A DNA stretch of 64,000 nt from Nocardioides sp. (GTDB lineage Bacteria; Actinomycetota; Actinomycetes; Propionibacteriales; Nocardioidaceae). The first letter of the stretch is position 1. Every line of letters begins with the position of its first letter. Where the stretch lies: positions 1 through 64,000 of the forward strand of contig NZ_JAOPWY010000085.1 of the NCBI RefSeq assembly GCF_025965415.1. Reading direction: 5' to 3'. The notes beneath the pieces are model-generated. The model was not told the origin of the DNA. It ran no database searches and saw nothing but the letters and a program-made list of their open reading frames with translations. Below are positions 10,763 to 22,035 of the stretch, one piece after another. The position numbers and the translations under genes are program-made.

Positions 10763-12001
10763 TCAGGAGCCGTCGTCCATCGGGCGGCGGTGGAGCCGGG
10801 TCGTCAGCAGCCGACGCTCCGCGTCGTTGGTCGTCAGCGCGAGGGCCCTGGTGTTGGCCTCCGCCGCCTCGGCGTCGCGGCCCAGCGCGGTCAGCAGGTG
10901 GGCACGAGTGGCATGGAACGGGTGGTAGCCCGCGAGCGGGCCCGCCAGCGACTCCAGGCGCGCGAGGGCGTCCGCCGGCCCGGCCACCTGGGCGTGGGCG
11001 ACCGCCTGGTTGAGCCGGACGACGGGCGACGGGTCGTGGTGGGCCAGCTCGTCGTAGAGCAGGGAGATCTGGAGCCAGTCCGTCTCCGCCCAGCTCGACC
11101 CGGTGGCGTGCACGGCCGCGATCGCCGCCTGGAGCTGGTAGGGGCCCGGCCGGCGCAGGGCTGCGGCCCGCTCGATCAGCCGCTCGCCGTCCGCGATGGC
11201 CGCCGCGTCCCAGAGCGCCCGGTCCTGGTCGCGCAGCAGGACGAGGTCGCCGTCGGCGAACCGCGCGCGGCTCCGGGCGTGCTGGATGGTGAGGAGGGCG
11301 GCCAGGCCCCACGCCTCGGCCTCGCCGGGCAGCGCGGTGGCGACCACGCCGGCGAGCCACACCGCGTCGGCCGCGGGGTCACGGTCCTGGGTGGCCCCGG
11401 TGGAGGAGACGAACCCCTCGTTGAACATGACGTAGACGACGGCCAGCACGTCCCCCAGGCGCGCCGACAGCTCGGTCGGGGGAGGCACGGTCAGTGCGAT
11501 GCGGGTCGAGACGATCTTGCGCTTGGCGCGGACGATGCGCTGGGCCAGCGTGGTCTCGTGCACGAGGAAGGCCCGGGCGATCTGGGGCGTGGTGAGGCCG
11601 ACGACCGCGCGCAGCGTGAGGGCCAGTCGCACGTCGGGTGCGAGGGCCGGGTGGCAGCACGCGAAGAGCAGCGCCAGCCGGTCGTCGGTGCCGTTCGTCG
11701 GGTCCTCGGACCCGGCGACCCGTGGGTCGGCCCGGGCGGCGAGGGCGCGCTGGCGGTCGCGGTGCCGTACGCCGTCCATCGCGTTGCGGGCCGCGGCGAC
11801 CTGGAGCCAGGCTCCGGGTCGCTGCGGCGGACCGTCGCGACGCCACGACGTGAGTGCCTCGACCACCGCCCCCTGCACGGCCTCCTCGGCCAGGTCGAAG
11901 TCCCCGAACCGGCGCGAGAGCCGGGCCACCAGCGGGCCGGCCTCCTCGCGCAGGGTGCGCGCGAGGAGGTCGTCCGTGGTGGTCGGCCGCCGGTGCGTCA
12001 C
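10763..12001 (-). CDS. ECF sigma factor, ECF42-like, with C-terminal helical extension (DUF6596)
   Basis: RNA polymerase sigma factor of the extracytoplasmic-function class. Sigma2 lies at about residues 15-80 (RRFGDFDLAEEAVQGAVVEAL, then PGAWLQVAAARNAMD), sigma4 at about 110-165 (LTLRAVVGLTTPQIARAFLV), and a roughly 240-residue alpha-helical TPR-like extension follows, the hallmark of ECF42 proteins. No anti-sigma gene is nearby, as usual for this group. The GTG start at 12001 overlaps the stop of the DGPF/YCII gene by four bases, so the two are translationally coupled. 412 residues is a normal length. A candidate ECF42 promoter lies upstream of the pair at 12416-12444, implying autoregulation. 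The physiological signal is unknown. Confidence 0.9.
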   Translation of the reverse strand: MTHRRPTTTDDLLARTLREEAGPLVARLSRRFGDFDLAEEAVQGAVVEALTSWRRDGPPQRPGAWLQVAAARNAMDGVRHRDRQRALAARADPRVAGSEDPTNGTDDRLALLFACCHPALAPDVRLALTLRAVVGLTTPQIARAFLVHETTLAQRIVRAKRKIVSTRIALTVPPPTELSARLGDVLAVVYVMFNEGFVSSTGATQDRDPAADAVWLAGVVATALPGEAEAWGLAALLTIQHARSRARFADGDLVLLRDQDRALWDAAAIADGERLIERAAALRRPGPYQLQAAIAAVHATGSSWAETDWLQISLLYDELAHHDPSPVVRLNQAVAHAQVAGPADALARLESLAGPLAGYHPFHATRAHLLTALGRDAEAAEANTRALALTTNDAERRLLTTRLHRRPMDDGS

Positions 12002-12366
12002 CCCTCCATGTGGGAGTAGTCCTCGACCATGGGCCGGATCTCGACGGCGACCCCGGCCAGGTCGAGCATCGGCCAGGTCCGGACGACGGCGATGGCGGCG
12101 TCCATGTCGGGCACGTCGATGACGCTGAACCCGCCGACGACCTCCTTGGCCTCGTTGAAGGGCCCGTCGACCACGACGGGGCCCTCGGGGGAGTGCCGGA
12201 CCGTGGTCGCGGTCTCGACGCCGAGCAGCTCGGCGCCCGAGTCGGCCATGACGCCGGCGTTCTCACCGAACCACTCGTAGACCCGCTTGTAGGCGGCCTG
12301 GGCGGTCTCGGGGTCGACGCCTGCGGCCAGGTCGGGGCGGGAGGTGTACATCAGGACGTACTTCAT
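11998..12366 (-). CDS. YCII-related DGPF-domain protein, partner of the ECF42 sigma factor
   Basis: A 122-residue YCII-like dimeric alpha/beta protein with the diagnostic DGPF motif at residues 67-70, followed by KEVVGGFSVIDV. Genes of this family are the standard neighbours of ECF42 sigma factors, though the biochemical role of the pair is not settled. ATG 12366 begins MKYVLMY, the canonical family start; the frame extends upstream but that part is not conserved-looking. It is the first gene of the operon and its stop overlaps the sigma-factor start. The arrangement argues that it senses or modifies something for the sigma factor; that is inference. Confidence 0.88.
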   Translation of the reverse strand: MKYVLMYTSRPDLAAGVDPETAQAAYKRVYEWFGENAGVMADSGAELLGVETATTVRHSPEGPVVVDGPFNEAKEVVGGFSVIDVPDMDAAIAVVRTWPMLDLAGVAVEIRPMVEDYSHMEG

Positions 12367-12415
12367 GGCGGTGCCTCTCGTGCTGCGGCCCCGCCGGTCG
12401 GGGCCCCTCATCACC

Positions 12416-12444
12416 TCGTCGCCGCTCGCCACCGGAAATCGACA
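12416..12444 (-). promoter_or_regulatory. Candidate ECF42-dependent promoter of the DGPF-sigma operon
   Basis: On the minus strand TGTCGA (12439-12444) is followed after exactly 17 bases by CGACGA (12416-12421), about 50 bases before the ATG of the DGPF gene. TGTCGA at -35 with a CGA-type -10 is the promoter I associate with ECF42 sigma factors, so this reads as an autoregulatory promoter. Confidence 0.65.
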
Positions 12445-12484
12445 GCTCGCGACGATCTCCTTCCCATCATGCTCCGCACGTGCA

Positions 12485-12522
12485 GCGACCGGGCGGCTCC
12501 CCGAGGGGAACCGCCCGGTCGC
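12485..12522. terminator. Strong GC hairpin downstream of the DHA2 exporter
   Basis: GCGACCGGGCGG pairs with CCGCCCGGTCGC (12 bp), with CCCC/GGGG continuing the stem inside. It begins 18 bases beyond the stop of the minus-strand exporter gene and has no T-tract. Likely terminates that transcript just before the divergently unrelated DGPF promoter. Confidence 0.7.
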
Positions 12523-12539
12523 CGGGACGTGCTGTGCGG

Positions 12540-14114
12540 TCAGTGACCCATCATCGCCGCCGGGTCGACCGGGGCGACCTTCCTGCGCGGCAGGAAGGCG
12601 GCGGGGATCAGGCAGCAGGCGACGAGGATCGTCGCGACGATGAAGACCGTCGCGAACGCGTCGGCGAGCGGCGCCTGACCGGACGCCGCGAAGCCGGCGA
12701 ACTGGTCGGCGGACATCCCGAACTTCTCGGCGATCGCGGCCAGCACTCCGGGGTCACCCTCGGCGGAGCGCGACGCCAGGTAGGCACCGGCCGTGTCGCT
12801 GCCCTTGATCTGGTTGGTGAGGATCACCGAGAAGAGCGCGGTGCCGATGGAGGCGGCGACCTGCTGGGTGATGTTGAGCAGGGTCGAGCCGCGGGCCACG
12901 TTGTGCGCGGTCAGCGTCGCGAGCGCGGCCGTCATGATCGGCATCATGGTGCCGCCCATGCCGAGGCCCATCACGAACAGCGCGCCGAGCATGTAGGCGT
13001 ACGACGTGTCCGCCCCGATCTGGGTGAACATCGCCATGCCCACGGTGATGACCGTGACGCCGACGAGGACGATCTTGCCGGGGCCGATCTTGTCGGCCAG
13101 GACGCCGGCGATCGGCATGGTGATCATCGCGCCGATGCCCTGCGGGGCGAGCAGCAGTCCGGCGCCGAGGGCGTCCTCGCCGCGGACCTGGATGAAGTAG
13201 AGCGGGAAGAGCAGCGAGGCGCCGAAGAAGGCGATCGCGAACAGCATCATCGCCAGCACCGCGACCGTCATGTCCTTGTTCTTGAACAGGCGCAGCTCCA
13301 CCAGCGGGTGGAGGTTGCGACGTGCCAGCGCCCACGGGACGAAGGCGGCGATCAGGACCAGGCCGAGCGTCGCGGGCAGCCACACCTCGGTGGCCGTGGC
13401 GGTGCCGTGCTCGGGGATCGAGCTGACGCCGTAGAGGAACGCGGCCAGACCCGGGGACAGCAGCACCATGCCCAGCCAGTCGAAGGTCTCCGACGGCTCG
13501 ACCGAGTCCTTCGGCAGCACGATCCAGGCGTAGACGAGGGCCGCGATGCCGATGGGCAGGTTGATCAGGAAGATCCAGTGCCACGAGGCGCTGTCGATGA
13601 GCGCGCCGCCGAGGATGGGGCCGAAGATCGGGCCGAGCAGCATCGGGATGCCGAGCACGGCCATCACGCGTCCGACGCGCTCGGGACCGGCGGCGCGGGT
13701 CAGGATCGTCATGCCGAGCGGCATCAGCATGCCGCCGCCGAGGCCCTGGAGGACCCGGTAGAGGACGAGCAGCTCGAGCGAGGTGGCCGTCGCGCAGAGC
13801 ACCGAGCCGGCCGTGAAGAGCAGCACGGCGAGGAGGTAGAGGCGCTTGGTGCCGAAGCGGTCCGCGGCCCAGCCGGTGAGCGGGATGACGCTGGCGAGCG
13901 CGAGGGTGTAGCCGGTCATCGTCCACGCGACCTCGGCGGCGGTGGCGTTGAACTCGCGCTGGAAGGTCTCCAGCGCGACGGAGACGACGGTGATGTCGAG
14001 GATCGACATGATGGCGCCGAGGACGACGACGCCGGCCACCATCAGGACGCCCTTGTCGAGCTTGTCGGAGTGGTCCGGATGGGTGTCGCCGGGCTGGATC
14101 TGGGTGTCGGTCAC
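12540..14114 (-). CDS. MFS multidrug exporter, DHA2 (EmrB/QacA) family
   Basis: A 524-residue proton-coupled exporter with about 14 membrane segments. LDITVVSVALETF after TM1 and WTMTGYTLALASVIPLTGW are typical of EmrB-like proteins; GLGGGMLMPLG and GPILGGALID are the conserved drug-antiporter motif region. The short C terminus RRKVAPVDPAAMMGH is cytoplasmic. GTG 14114 is preferred; ATG 14138 would add eight residues. Upstream on the minus strand, ATTGG and CCAAT flank an inner GTTG/CAAC pair (14127-14153), an inverted repeat overlapping the probable promoter that could be an operator, but no regulator gene is adjacent. Confidence 0.92.
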   Translation of the reverse strand: MTDTQIQPGDTHPDHSDKLDKGVLMVAGVVVLGAIMSILDITVVSVALETFQREFNATAAEVAWTMTGYTLALASVIPLTGWAADRFGTKRLYLLAVLLFTAGSVLCATATSLELLVLYRVLQGLGGGMLMPLGMTILTRAAGPERVGRVMAVLGIPMLLGPIFGPILGGALIDSASWHWIFLINLPIGIAALVYAWIVLPKDSVEPSETFDWLGMVLLSPGLAAFLYGVSSIPEHGTATATEVWLPATLGLVLIAAFVPWALARRNLHPLVELRLFKNKDMTVAVLAMMLFAIAFFGASLLFPLYFIQVRGEDALGAGLLLAPQGIGAMITMPIAGVLADKIGPGKIVLVGVTVITVGMAMFTQIGADTSYAYMLGALFVMGLGMGGTMMPIMTAALATLTAHNVARGSTLLNITQQVAASIGTALFSVILTNQIKGSDTAGAYLASRSAEGDPGVLAAIAEKFGMSADQFAGFAASGQAPLADAFATVFIVATILVACCLIPAAFLPRRKVAPVDPAAMMGH

Positions 14115-14226
14115 CCGACCACGGTATTGGTTGCACACGACAACGACCCAATCCTTTTCGGGGTGGGCTGGATCACGTCGGTCGCGACGACCGCGCGTGA
14201 CAATCGCGTGTCAGACTGCCCCCGGG

Positions 14227-15408
14227 TCAGGCGCCGTCGAGGTCCTCGATCCGCGCCAGGCTCGGGCCGCGCACCTGCTGCAGGTCGGTCGCCACCGCCC
14301 GGACCTCCCGCATCACCCGCAGGACGTTGCGGCAGGTGAGCCGGGACAGGTCGTCGGCCGACCAGCCGCGGTCGCTGAGGGCCGCGAGCAGCGCGGGGTA
14401 GGTGGAGACGTCCTCGAGGCCGGCCGGCAGCACCTCGACGCCGTCGTAGTCGCCGCCGAGCCCGATGTGCTCGATCCCCGCCACCTCGCGCACGTGCTCG
14501 CAGTGCGCCACCACGTCGGCCAGGGTCGCCGGGGGCTGGGGGTGGTCGACGACCCACTTCTCCTCGAAGGCGCCGAACCGCAGGCCGTCGGCCTCGGGGA
14601 TGCCGTCGGCCGCCGCCGCGGCGACCATCTCGCGGTGCCAGTCGGCGCAGGCGGCGTTCACGAACTTCGGCACGAACGTCACCATGCACACGCCGTTGCC
14701 GCGGGCCATCTGCTCGAGCACGTCGTCGGGGACGTTGCGCGGGCTGTCGGTGACCGCACGCGCCGAGCTGTGGCTGAAGACCACCGGCGCCTCGGCGACC
14801 TCGAGCGCGGCCCGCATGGTGTCGGCCGAGACGTGCGAGAGGTCGACCATCATCCCGATCCGGTTCATCTCGCGGACCACCTCGCGGCCGAAGGCGGTCA
14901 GCCCCCCGGCCGCCGGTCGGTCGGTCGCCGAGTCTGCCCAGGGGGTGTTGGCGTTGTGGGTGAGCGTCAGGTACTGCACGCCCAGCGCGTGCAGCTGGCG
15001 CAGGGTGCCCAGCGAGCTGTTGATGGAGTGCCCGCCCTCCGCGCCCATCAGCGAGGCCATCCGGCCGGAGGCCCACGCGGCCTCGACCTCGTCCGCGGTC
15101 GTGGCCCACGCGAGCTGGTCGGCGTACGTCCGCGTGAGGTGGCGGGCGGCGTCCACCTGCTCCAGCGTCGCGCTGACCGCGTCGTCGCCGGTCAGGCGGC
15201 ACGGGACGTAGACCGACCAGAACTGCGCGCCCATCCCGCCGGCTCGCATCCGGGGCAGGTCGGTGTGGGTGGGCGTGCCCCCCGCGCCGACGTCGAGGCG
15301 CGTGAAGTCGTACGCCGTCGCGACGCGTGCGGTCCACAGCAGGTCGTTGTGGCCGTCGACGACCGGGTGCGCGGCGAGCAGGTCGGCGATGTCCGTGCGG
15401 GATCCCAT
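14227..15408 (-). CDS. Membrane dipeptidase family M19 (renal dipeptidase-like)
   Basis: A 393-residue binuclear zinc dipeptidase hydrolysing dipeptides, including D-amino-acid-containing ones in characterised bacterial members. Ligand motifs are present: HND at 20-22 (DGHNDLLW), GAEGGH supplying the bridging Glu, DLSHVS and FSHSSARAV supplying histidines, and GLGGDYDG near the C terminus with the catalytic Asp. No signal peptide is seen, so cytoplasmic. ATG 15408 starts ten residues before the first strand; the frame stays open far upstream across the SNF2 gene but that extension is not protein-like. It is divergent from the SNF2 gene, with a dispersed repeat between them. Confidence 0.9.
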   Translation of the reverse strand: MGSRTDIADLLAAHPVVDGHNDLLWTARVATAYDFTRLDVGAGGTPTHTDLPRMRAGGMGAQFWSVYVPCRLTGDDAVSATLEQVDAARHLTRTYADQLAWATTADEVEAAWASGRMASLMGAEGGHSINSSLGTLRQLHALGVQYLTLTHNANTPWADSATDRPAAGGLTAFGREVVREMNRIGMMVDLSHVSADTMRAALEVAEAPVVFSHSSARAVTDSPRNVPDDVLEQMARGNGVCMVTFVPKFVNAACADWHREMVAAAAADGIPEADGLRFGAFEEKWVVDHPQPPATLADVVAHCEHVREVAGIEHIGLGGDYDGVEVLPAGLEDVSTYPALLAALSDRGWSADDLSRLTCRNVLRVMREVRAVATDLQQVRGPSLARIEDLDGA

Positions 15409-15493
15409 GGGCGTCGACGCTAGCCGGTCGGGGTCGGTGGGGAACGTTGTGTCGGTGCCAGGCGTTACGGTCGCTGTCGAGACGTGGGACCGC

Positions 15494-15530
15494 TGGTTGA
15501 GCAGCGAGCGCAGCGAGCGTGTCGAAACCA
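15494..15530 (+). repeat. GC-rich dispersed repeat, copy A
   Basis: A 37-bp element beginning TGGTTGAGCAGCGAGCG and ending GCGAGCGTGTCGAAACCA, with TGGTT/AACCA ends and a core GAGCGCAGCGAG. A second copy in inverted orientation with about four mismatches lies at 21932-21970. This sequence type is abundant in Nocardioides-like genomes (recollection). It ends about 20 bases before the SNF2 start codon. Confidence 0.8.
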
Positions 15531-15549
15531 AGGTCCTGCTGGAGGTCGC

Positions 15550-18233
<2,684 letters not shown>

Positions 18234-18237
<4 letters not shown>

Positions 18238-18938
18238 GCTCGACCGGCACGACCCACCCTCGCCTGCCCGCGCGGCGCGGCGGCGGGTCCGGCACGTGGT
18301 GGAGCAAGGCCGTGCTCCGCGCGGTCGAGGAGGCCGCCTTCAGTGCCGCCGACCTCCGCGCCGGGCGATCCCTGGCGCGCGCCGGCGCGGTCGGCGCCAT
18401 CACCGTCGGCGACGGCAGCGCCGTGGCGGCCGTGACCCAGGGCCACGACGCCTTCACCGTGGAGGTGACCGTCCCGGTGCTCGGCGACTCCGACGCGGCG
18501 GCCTTCACCGAGCTCGTCGCCGCGGAGTCGGGCCGGATCGCCGCGCTGCTCGCCGGTCAGCTGCCGCACGCCCTGGTCGAGGCGGTGGAGGAGGCCGGCG
18601 TCGAGCTCCTGCCGTACGGCGGGGAGCTGGGCTCGGCCTGCTCGTGCGAGGCCTGGCTCGACCCCTGTCCCCATGCGCTGGCGGTGCTGACCCAGCTGGC
18701 GTGGTTGATCCAGGCGGACCCGTTCGTGCTCACGCACCTGCGCGGGCTCTCGCGCGACCGCGTGCTGCGTGACCTGCACTCGATCACCCGGCCCCACCCG
18801 CACGAGGTCCGCCGTGACGCCGAGGGCGACGAGGCCGGTGAGGGTCCCGACGAGGTGGACGACCTCGTCGTGGCCGAGGACGCGGCGGTGCGGGCGGCAC
18901 GCCTGCTGCAGCAGGAGAGCCCCTTCGAGGCGATGTGA
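18234..18938 (+). CDS. SWIM zinc-finger protein coupled to the SNF2 helicase
   Basis: A 234-residue protein with a SWIM zinc finger Cys136-x-Cys138-x6-Cys145-x-His147 (CSCEAWLDPCPH), followed by a helical region with HLRGLSRDRVLRDL and an acidic C-terminal tail. SWIM domains bind DNA or protein and occur next to or fused with SNF2 ATPases in bacteria and archaea. The ATG overlaps the SNF2 stop (ATGA), giving tight coupling. The N terminus carries TWWSKAVLRAVEE, often seen in this partner family. I infer that it recruits or regulates the SNF2 translocase; the cellular task is unknown. Confidence 0.85.
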
Positions 18939-18959
18939 CGGGAGCCGTGGCGATCCCGG

Positions 18960-19472
18960 TCAGCGGACCTCGGTGGTCGCCACCGGGCGCGCGCCGAGCT
19001 CCTCGTCGAGGCGGAGCAGGCCGGGGCCGTCGTCGTCGATCATCTTGACCCGGCCGACGATCTCCTTGACCGTCGCCTCCTCCTCGATCTGCTCGTCGAG
19101 GAACCAGTTGAGCAGCGGGCGCGAGTCGAGGTCGCCCTCGGCCTCGGCGAGGCGGTAGAGGTCGCGGATCGAGGCCGACACCTTCTCCTCGTGGGCCAGC
19201 GCGGCCTCGAAGGCGTCGAGCACCGAGGCCACCGGCGCGCTCGGCGCCGCGGTCGCCCCGATGCGCGGGTGGTTGTCGCGATCGGCGACGTGGTCGATGA
19301 ACTTGTTGGCGTGCACGATCTCCTCGTCGGCCTGGTGGCGCAGCCACGCCGCCATGCCGGGCAGGTCCATCAGCTCGAGCTCGATCGCGAGCTGGCGGTA
19401 GACCAGGGAGGCCTGCAGCTCGAGGGTGATCTGCGCGTTGAAGGCCTTTTCGAGGGTGTCGCTCAGCTTCAT
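18960..19472 (-). CDS. Ferritin (non-haem, FtnA/BfrB type)
   Basis: A 170-residue iron-storage four-helix protein, assembling into 24-mers that oxidise Fe(II) and store Fe(III). Ferroxidase ligands are visible: Glu in ITLELQASLVY, E-x-x-H in ADEEIVHANKF, Glu in AHEEKVSASI and the EQIEEEATVKEIV helix. The CSxxH haem-binding features of bacterioferritin are absent. A short C-terminal tail after helix E (LGARPVATTEVR) resembles mycobacterial BfrB. ATG 19472 begins MKLSDTLEKAFNAQ, the usual N terminus; no Shine-Dalgarno is obvious. The adjacent TetR gene ends 35 bases upstream, but there is no evidence they are functionally linked. Confidence 0.93.
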   Translation of the reverse strand: MKLSDTLEKAFNAQITLELQASLVYRQLAIELELMDLPGMAAWLRHQADEEIVHANKFIDHVADRDNHPRIGATAAPSAPVASVLDAFEAALAHEEKVSASIRDLYRLAEAEGDLDSRPLLNWFLDEQIEEEATVKEIVGRVKMIDDDGPGLLRLDEELGARPVATTEVR

Positions 19473-19506
19473 GCACGAGAGCGTAGCGGGGGAAGGAGCA
19501 GACGGA

Positions 19507-20058
19507 TCAGGCGAGTCCGAGGGCGCCGTGCGCCATGTCGCGGAGCACGTCGTGCATCTGCGGGTCGGGCAGCCGGCCGCTGTGCGGTGTGGAGTTGAGC
19601 AGGCCGAAGAGCACGTGCGCGCGGGTGCGGGAGGTCTCGGGGCTGAGCTCGGGGTGGAAGCGGCGTACCTGCGTGGCCCACACGTCGACGTAGGCGCGCT
19701 GCAGGGCACGGACCCGCTCGCGCGCGGCGTCGGGCAGGCTGCTCCAGTCGCGGTCCTGGACGACGATCAGCGCGCGGTGTTCGATGGCGAACTCGATGTG
19801 CCACTCGACCAGCGCCACGAGCGCCTGACGGGCACCGTCGGCGGTGGCGACGCGGCTGCGGCCCTCGGTGAGCAGGGTCTCGCTGATGGAGACCAGCATC
19901 TCGGCGAGCATCGCGTCCTTGGACTCGAAGTGCTTGTAGAGCGCCGGGCCGGAGATCCCGCAGGCGGAGCCGAGCTCGGCGACGGAGACGCCGTGGAACC
20001 CGCGCGCGGCGAAGAGCTCGGCCGCGATGTCGAGGATCTGCTGTCGCCGGGGGGTCAC
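19507..20058 (-). CDS. TetR-family repressor of the divergent acyl-CoA carboxylase operon
   Basis: A 183-residue TetR regulator: helix-turn-helix at about residues 5-50 (RRQQILDIAAELFAARGF, then SVAELGSACGISGPALYKHF), followed by a ligand-binding domain. It is transcribed away from the carboxylase operon with a 275-bp spacer. GTG 20058 starts VTPRRQQ, directly before helix 1; the longer frame to 20220 is not TetR-like. The probable promoter is leaderless: TAACCT lies seven bases before the GTG and forms half of an operator GGTTA-N8-TAACC, also found at the carboxylase start. The likely ligand is an acyl-CoA of leucine or fatty-acid breakdown (inference). Confidence 0.9.
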   Translation of the reverse strand: MTPRRQQILDIAAELFAARGFHGVSVAELGSACGISGPALYKHFESKDAMLAEMLVSISETLLTEGRSRVATADGARQALVALVEWHIEFAIEHRALIVVQDRDWSSLPDAARERVRALQRAYVDVWATQVRRFHPELSPETSRTRAHVLFGLLNSTPHSGRLPDPQMHDVLRDMAHGALGLA

Positions 20059-20066
20059 GGGCCTGA

Positions 20067-20084
20067 GGTTAGTGCCTGTTAACC
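20067..20084. promoter_or_regulatory. TetR operator copy 1 overlapping the tetR -10 element
   Basis: GGTTA-N8-TAACC, nine bases upstream of the TetR GTG. On the minus strand TAACCT fits a TANNNT -10 hexamer placed for a leaderless mRNA, so bound repressor would block its own gene. Confidence 0.72.
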
Positions 20085-20108
20085 CGTCGGAGGACGCTCG
20101 AGGTGCCG

Positions 20109-20225
20109 GAAGCGCCACCAGGCGCTTCGGCGTCTCCCAGACAGCAAGCGGAATCACGCGTGCCTCCCCTACCGGTGCTCCCAGTGGGCCGCACCCCCGC
20201 AGCGGCCCACTGATCCCCACGATCA
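20109..20225. promoter_or_regulatory. Hairpin-rich spacer of the tetR-carboxylase divergon
   Basis: Contains GAAGCGCC/GGCGCTTC (20109-20128), a strong 11-bp stem CAGTGGGCCGC/GCGGCCCACTG with a C-rich 9-base loop (20182-20212), and TGATC/GATCA (20211-20225). No convincing coding frame. With both neighbouring genes apparently leaderless, these hairpins are unlikely to be their 5' UTRs; they could be a small RNA or structural spacer. Confidence 0.45.
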
Positions 20226-20307
20226 GCAGTCCCTCTTCCTCAGGTATCAGTGTGCCTCGCCGTGCCTCGCGAGGGAAGTCGTACCAGCACCCGCCACTGG
20301 ACGCCGG

Positions 20308-20327
20308 AGGTTAACGATCGCTAACCT
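20308..20327. promoter_or_regulatory. TetR operator copy 2 overlapping the carboxylase -10 element
   Basis: AGGTTA-N8-TAACCT, a near-perfect 20-bp palindrome (core CGATCG) ending seven bases before the GTG of the carboxylase beta gene. TAACCT serves as a TANNNT -10 for a leaderless transcript. The half-sites and 8-base spacing are the same as at 20067-20084. Confidence 0.78.
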
Positions 20328-20333
20328 GACCCG

Positions 20334-21923
20334 GTGTCCGACCCCGTGAGCACCACCCCGGATCCCGCGCCGGTCCCCCCGACCATGCGCGAGCTCGTCG
20401 ACGACCTCCGCGTCCGGCTGGCCCGGGTCCGACAGGGCGGCTCGGAGCGCGCCCGCCAGAAGCACACCGACCGCGGCAAGCTGCTGGCCCGCGACCGCGT
20501 CGACCGGCTCCTCGACCCGGGGAGCCCGTTCCTCGAGCTGGCGCCGCTGGCGGCCCACGGGATGTACGGCGCCGAGGGCGACGACTACGCCGTCCCCTCC
20601 GCCGGCGTCGTCGCCGGGATCGGCCGGGTCTCCGGGCGCGAGTGCGTGATCGTGGCCAACGACGCGACGGTCAAGGGCGGCACCTACTACCCGATGACGG
20701 TCAAGAAGCACCTGCGCGCGCAGACCGTCGCCGCGGAGAACCACCTGCCGTGCATCTACCTCGTCGACTCCGGCGGCGCCTTCTTGCCGATGCAGGACGA
20801 GGTCTTCCCCGACCGCGAGCACTTCGGCCGGATCTTCTTCAACCAGGCCAACCTCTCGGCCGCCGGGATCCCGCAGATCGCCAGCGTGATGGGCTCCTGC
20901 ACCGCCGGCGGGGCCTACGTCCCGGCGATGTCCGACGAGACCGTCATCGTCCGGGGCCAGGGCACGATCTTCCTCGGCGGCCCGCCACTGGTGAAGGCCG
21001 CGACCGTTGAGGTCGTGACCGCCGAGGACCTCGGCGGCGGTGACGTGCACGCCCGCACCTCGGGCGTGGTCGACCACCTCGCCGAGGACGACGCCCACGC
21101 CCTGGCGATCGTCCGCTCGATCGTCGACACGCTGCCCGCGGCGCTGCCCGCCCGCGAGCCGCAGGCCGACGTCGAGGAGCCCCACGACCCGCCGGAGTCG
21201 CTCTACGACGTCGTCCCCACCGACACGCGCACGCCGTACGACGTGCGCGAGGTGATCCGGCGCGTGGTCGACGGCAGCAGGTTCCACGAGTTCAAGAAGC
21301 TCTACGGCGACACGCTGGTGTGCGGCTTCGCCCGGATCCACGGCCACGAGGTCGGCATCGTCGCCAATAACGGCATCCTCTTCAGCGAGTCGGCCCTCAA
21401 GGGCGCCCATTTCATCGAGCTGTGCAACCAGCGCAAGATCCCGCTCGTGTTCCTGCAGAACATCACCGGCTTCATGGTCGGCCGGGAGTACGAGAACAAG
21501 GGCATCGCCCGCGACGGCGCCAAGCTCGTCACCGCGGTCGCGTGCAGCGTCGTGCCGAAGTTCACCGTCGTCATCGGCGGCTCGTTCGGCGCCGGCAACT
21601 ACGGCATGTGCGGGCGTGCCTACGACCCGCGCTTCCTCTGGATGTGGCCCAACGCGCGGATCTCGGTGATGGGAGGCGAGCAGGCCGCGTCGGTCCTCGC
21701 GACCGTGCGCACCGACCTCGCCGACGACGAGGCGGTGGAGGCCTTCAAGGCGCCGGTCCGCGAGCAGTACGAGACCCAGGGCTCGCCCTACTACGCCAGC
21801 GCGCGGCTGTGGGACGACGGGATCATCGACCCCGCCGACACCCGCCGGGTGCTGGGCATGGCCCTCGCCGCCACGTCGTACGTGCCCATCCCCGAGCCCC
21901 GCTACGGCATCTTCCGCATGTGA
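20334..21923 (+). CDS. Acyl-CoA carboxylase beta subunit (carboxyltransferase), methylcrotonyl-CoA type
   Basis: The 529-residue carboxyltransferase half of a biotin-dependent acyl-CoA carboxylase. The N-terminal crotonase-like domain carries [16 protein letters not shown] and the C-terminal domain [19 protein letters not shown], where carboxybiotin and acyl-CoA meet. [19 protein letters not shown] closely matches methylcrotonyl-CoA carboxylase beta, more than propionyl- or acetyl-CoA carboxylases. With the alpha subunit and HMG-CoA lyase downstream this gives steps 3 and 5 of leucine catabolism. GTG 20334 follows the TetR operator by seven bases, so the mRNA is probably leaderless and repressible. 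Confidence 0.92.
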   Translation: MSDPVSTTPDPAPVPPTMRELVDDLRVRLARVRQGGSERARQKHTDRGKLLARDRVDRLLDPGSPFLELAPLAAHGMYGAEGDDYAVPSAGVVAGIGRVSGRECVIVANDATVKGGTYYPMTVKKHLRAQTVAAENHLPCIYLVDSGGAFLPMQDEVFPDREHFGRIFFNQANLSAAGIPQIASVMGSCTAGGAYVPAMSDETVIVRGQGTIFLGGPPLVKAATVEVVTAEDLGGGDVHARTSGVVDHLAEDDAHALAIVRSIVDTLPAALPAREPQADVEEPHDPPESLYDVVPTDTRTPYDVREVIRRVVDGSRFHEFKKLYGDTLVCGFARIHGHEVGIVANNGILFSESALKGAHFIELCNQRKIPLVFLQNITGFMVGREYENKGIARDGAKLVTAVACSVVPKFTVVIGGSFGAGNYGMCGRAYDPRFLWMWPNARISVMGGEQAASVLATVRTDLADDEAVEAFKAPVREQYETQGSPYYASARLWDDGIIDPADTRRVLGMALAATSYVPIPEPRYGIFRM

Positions 21924-21931
21924 CGCGCCTT

Positions 21932-21970
21932 GTTTTTCGACACGCTCGCTTCGCTCGCTGCTCACCCAGC
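21932..21970 (-). repeat. GC-rich dispersed repeat, copy B
   Basis: GTTTTTCGACACGCTCGC, TTCGCTCGCTGCTCACCCAGC in sequence: the inverted counterpart of the 15494 copy with about four differences. It lies between the two carboxylase genes, ending about 65 bases before the alpha-subunit ATG, and so must be transcribed within the operon mRNA. Confidence 0.78.
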
Positions 21971-22035
21971 GGCGCCGCCGGTCGAGCAGGGCCGCCAGGC
22001 CCGTGTCGTCACCGAGGCCGCCGAGAAGGAGACAC

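Noticed and set aside
20027-20314. 95-residue plus-strand frame in the tetR-carboxylase spacer
   Set aside because: Overlaps the TetR start and both operators, is rich in Ser/Arg/Pro and lacks a ribosome site; hairpins explain the region better.
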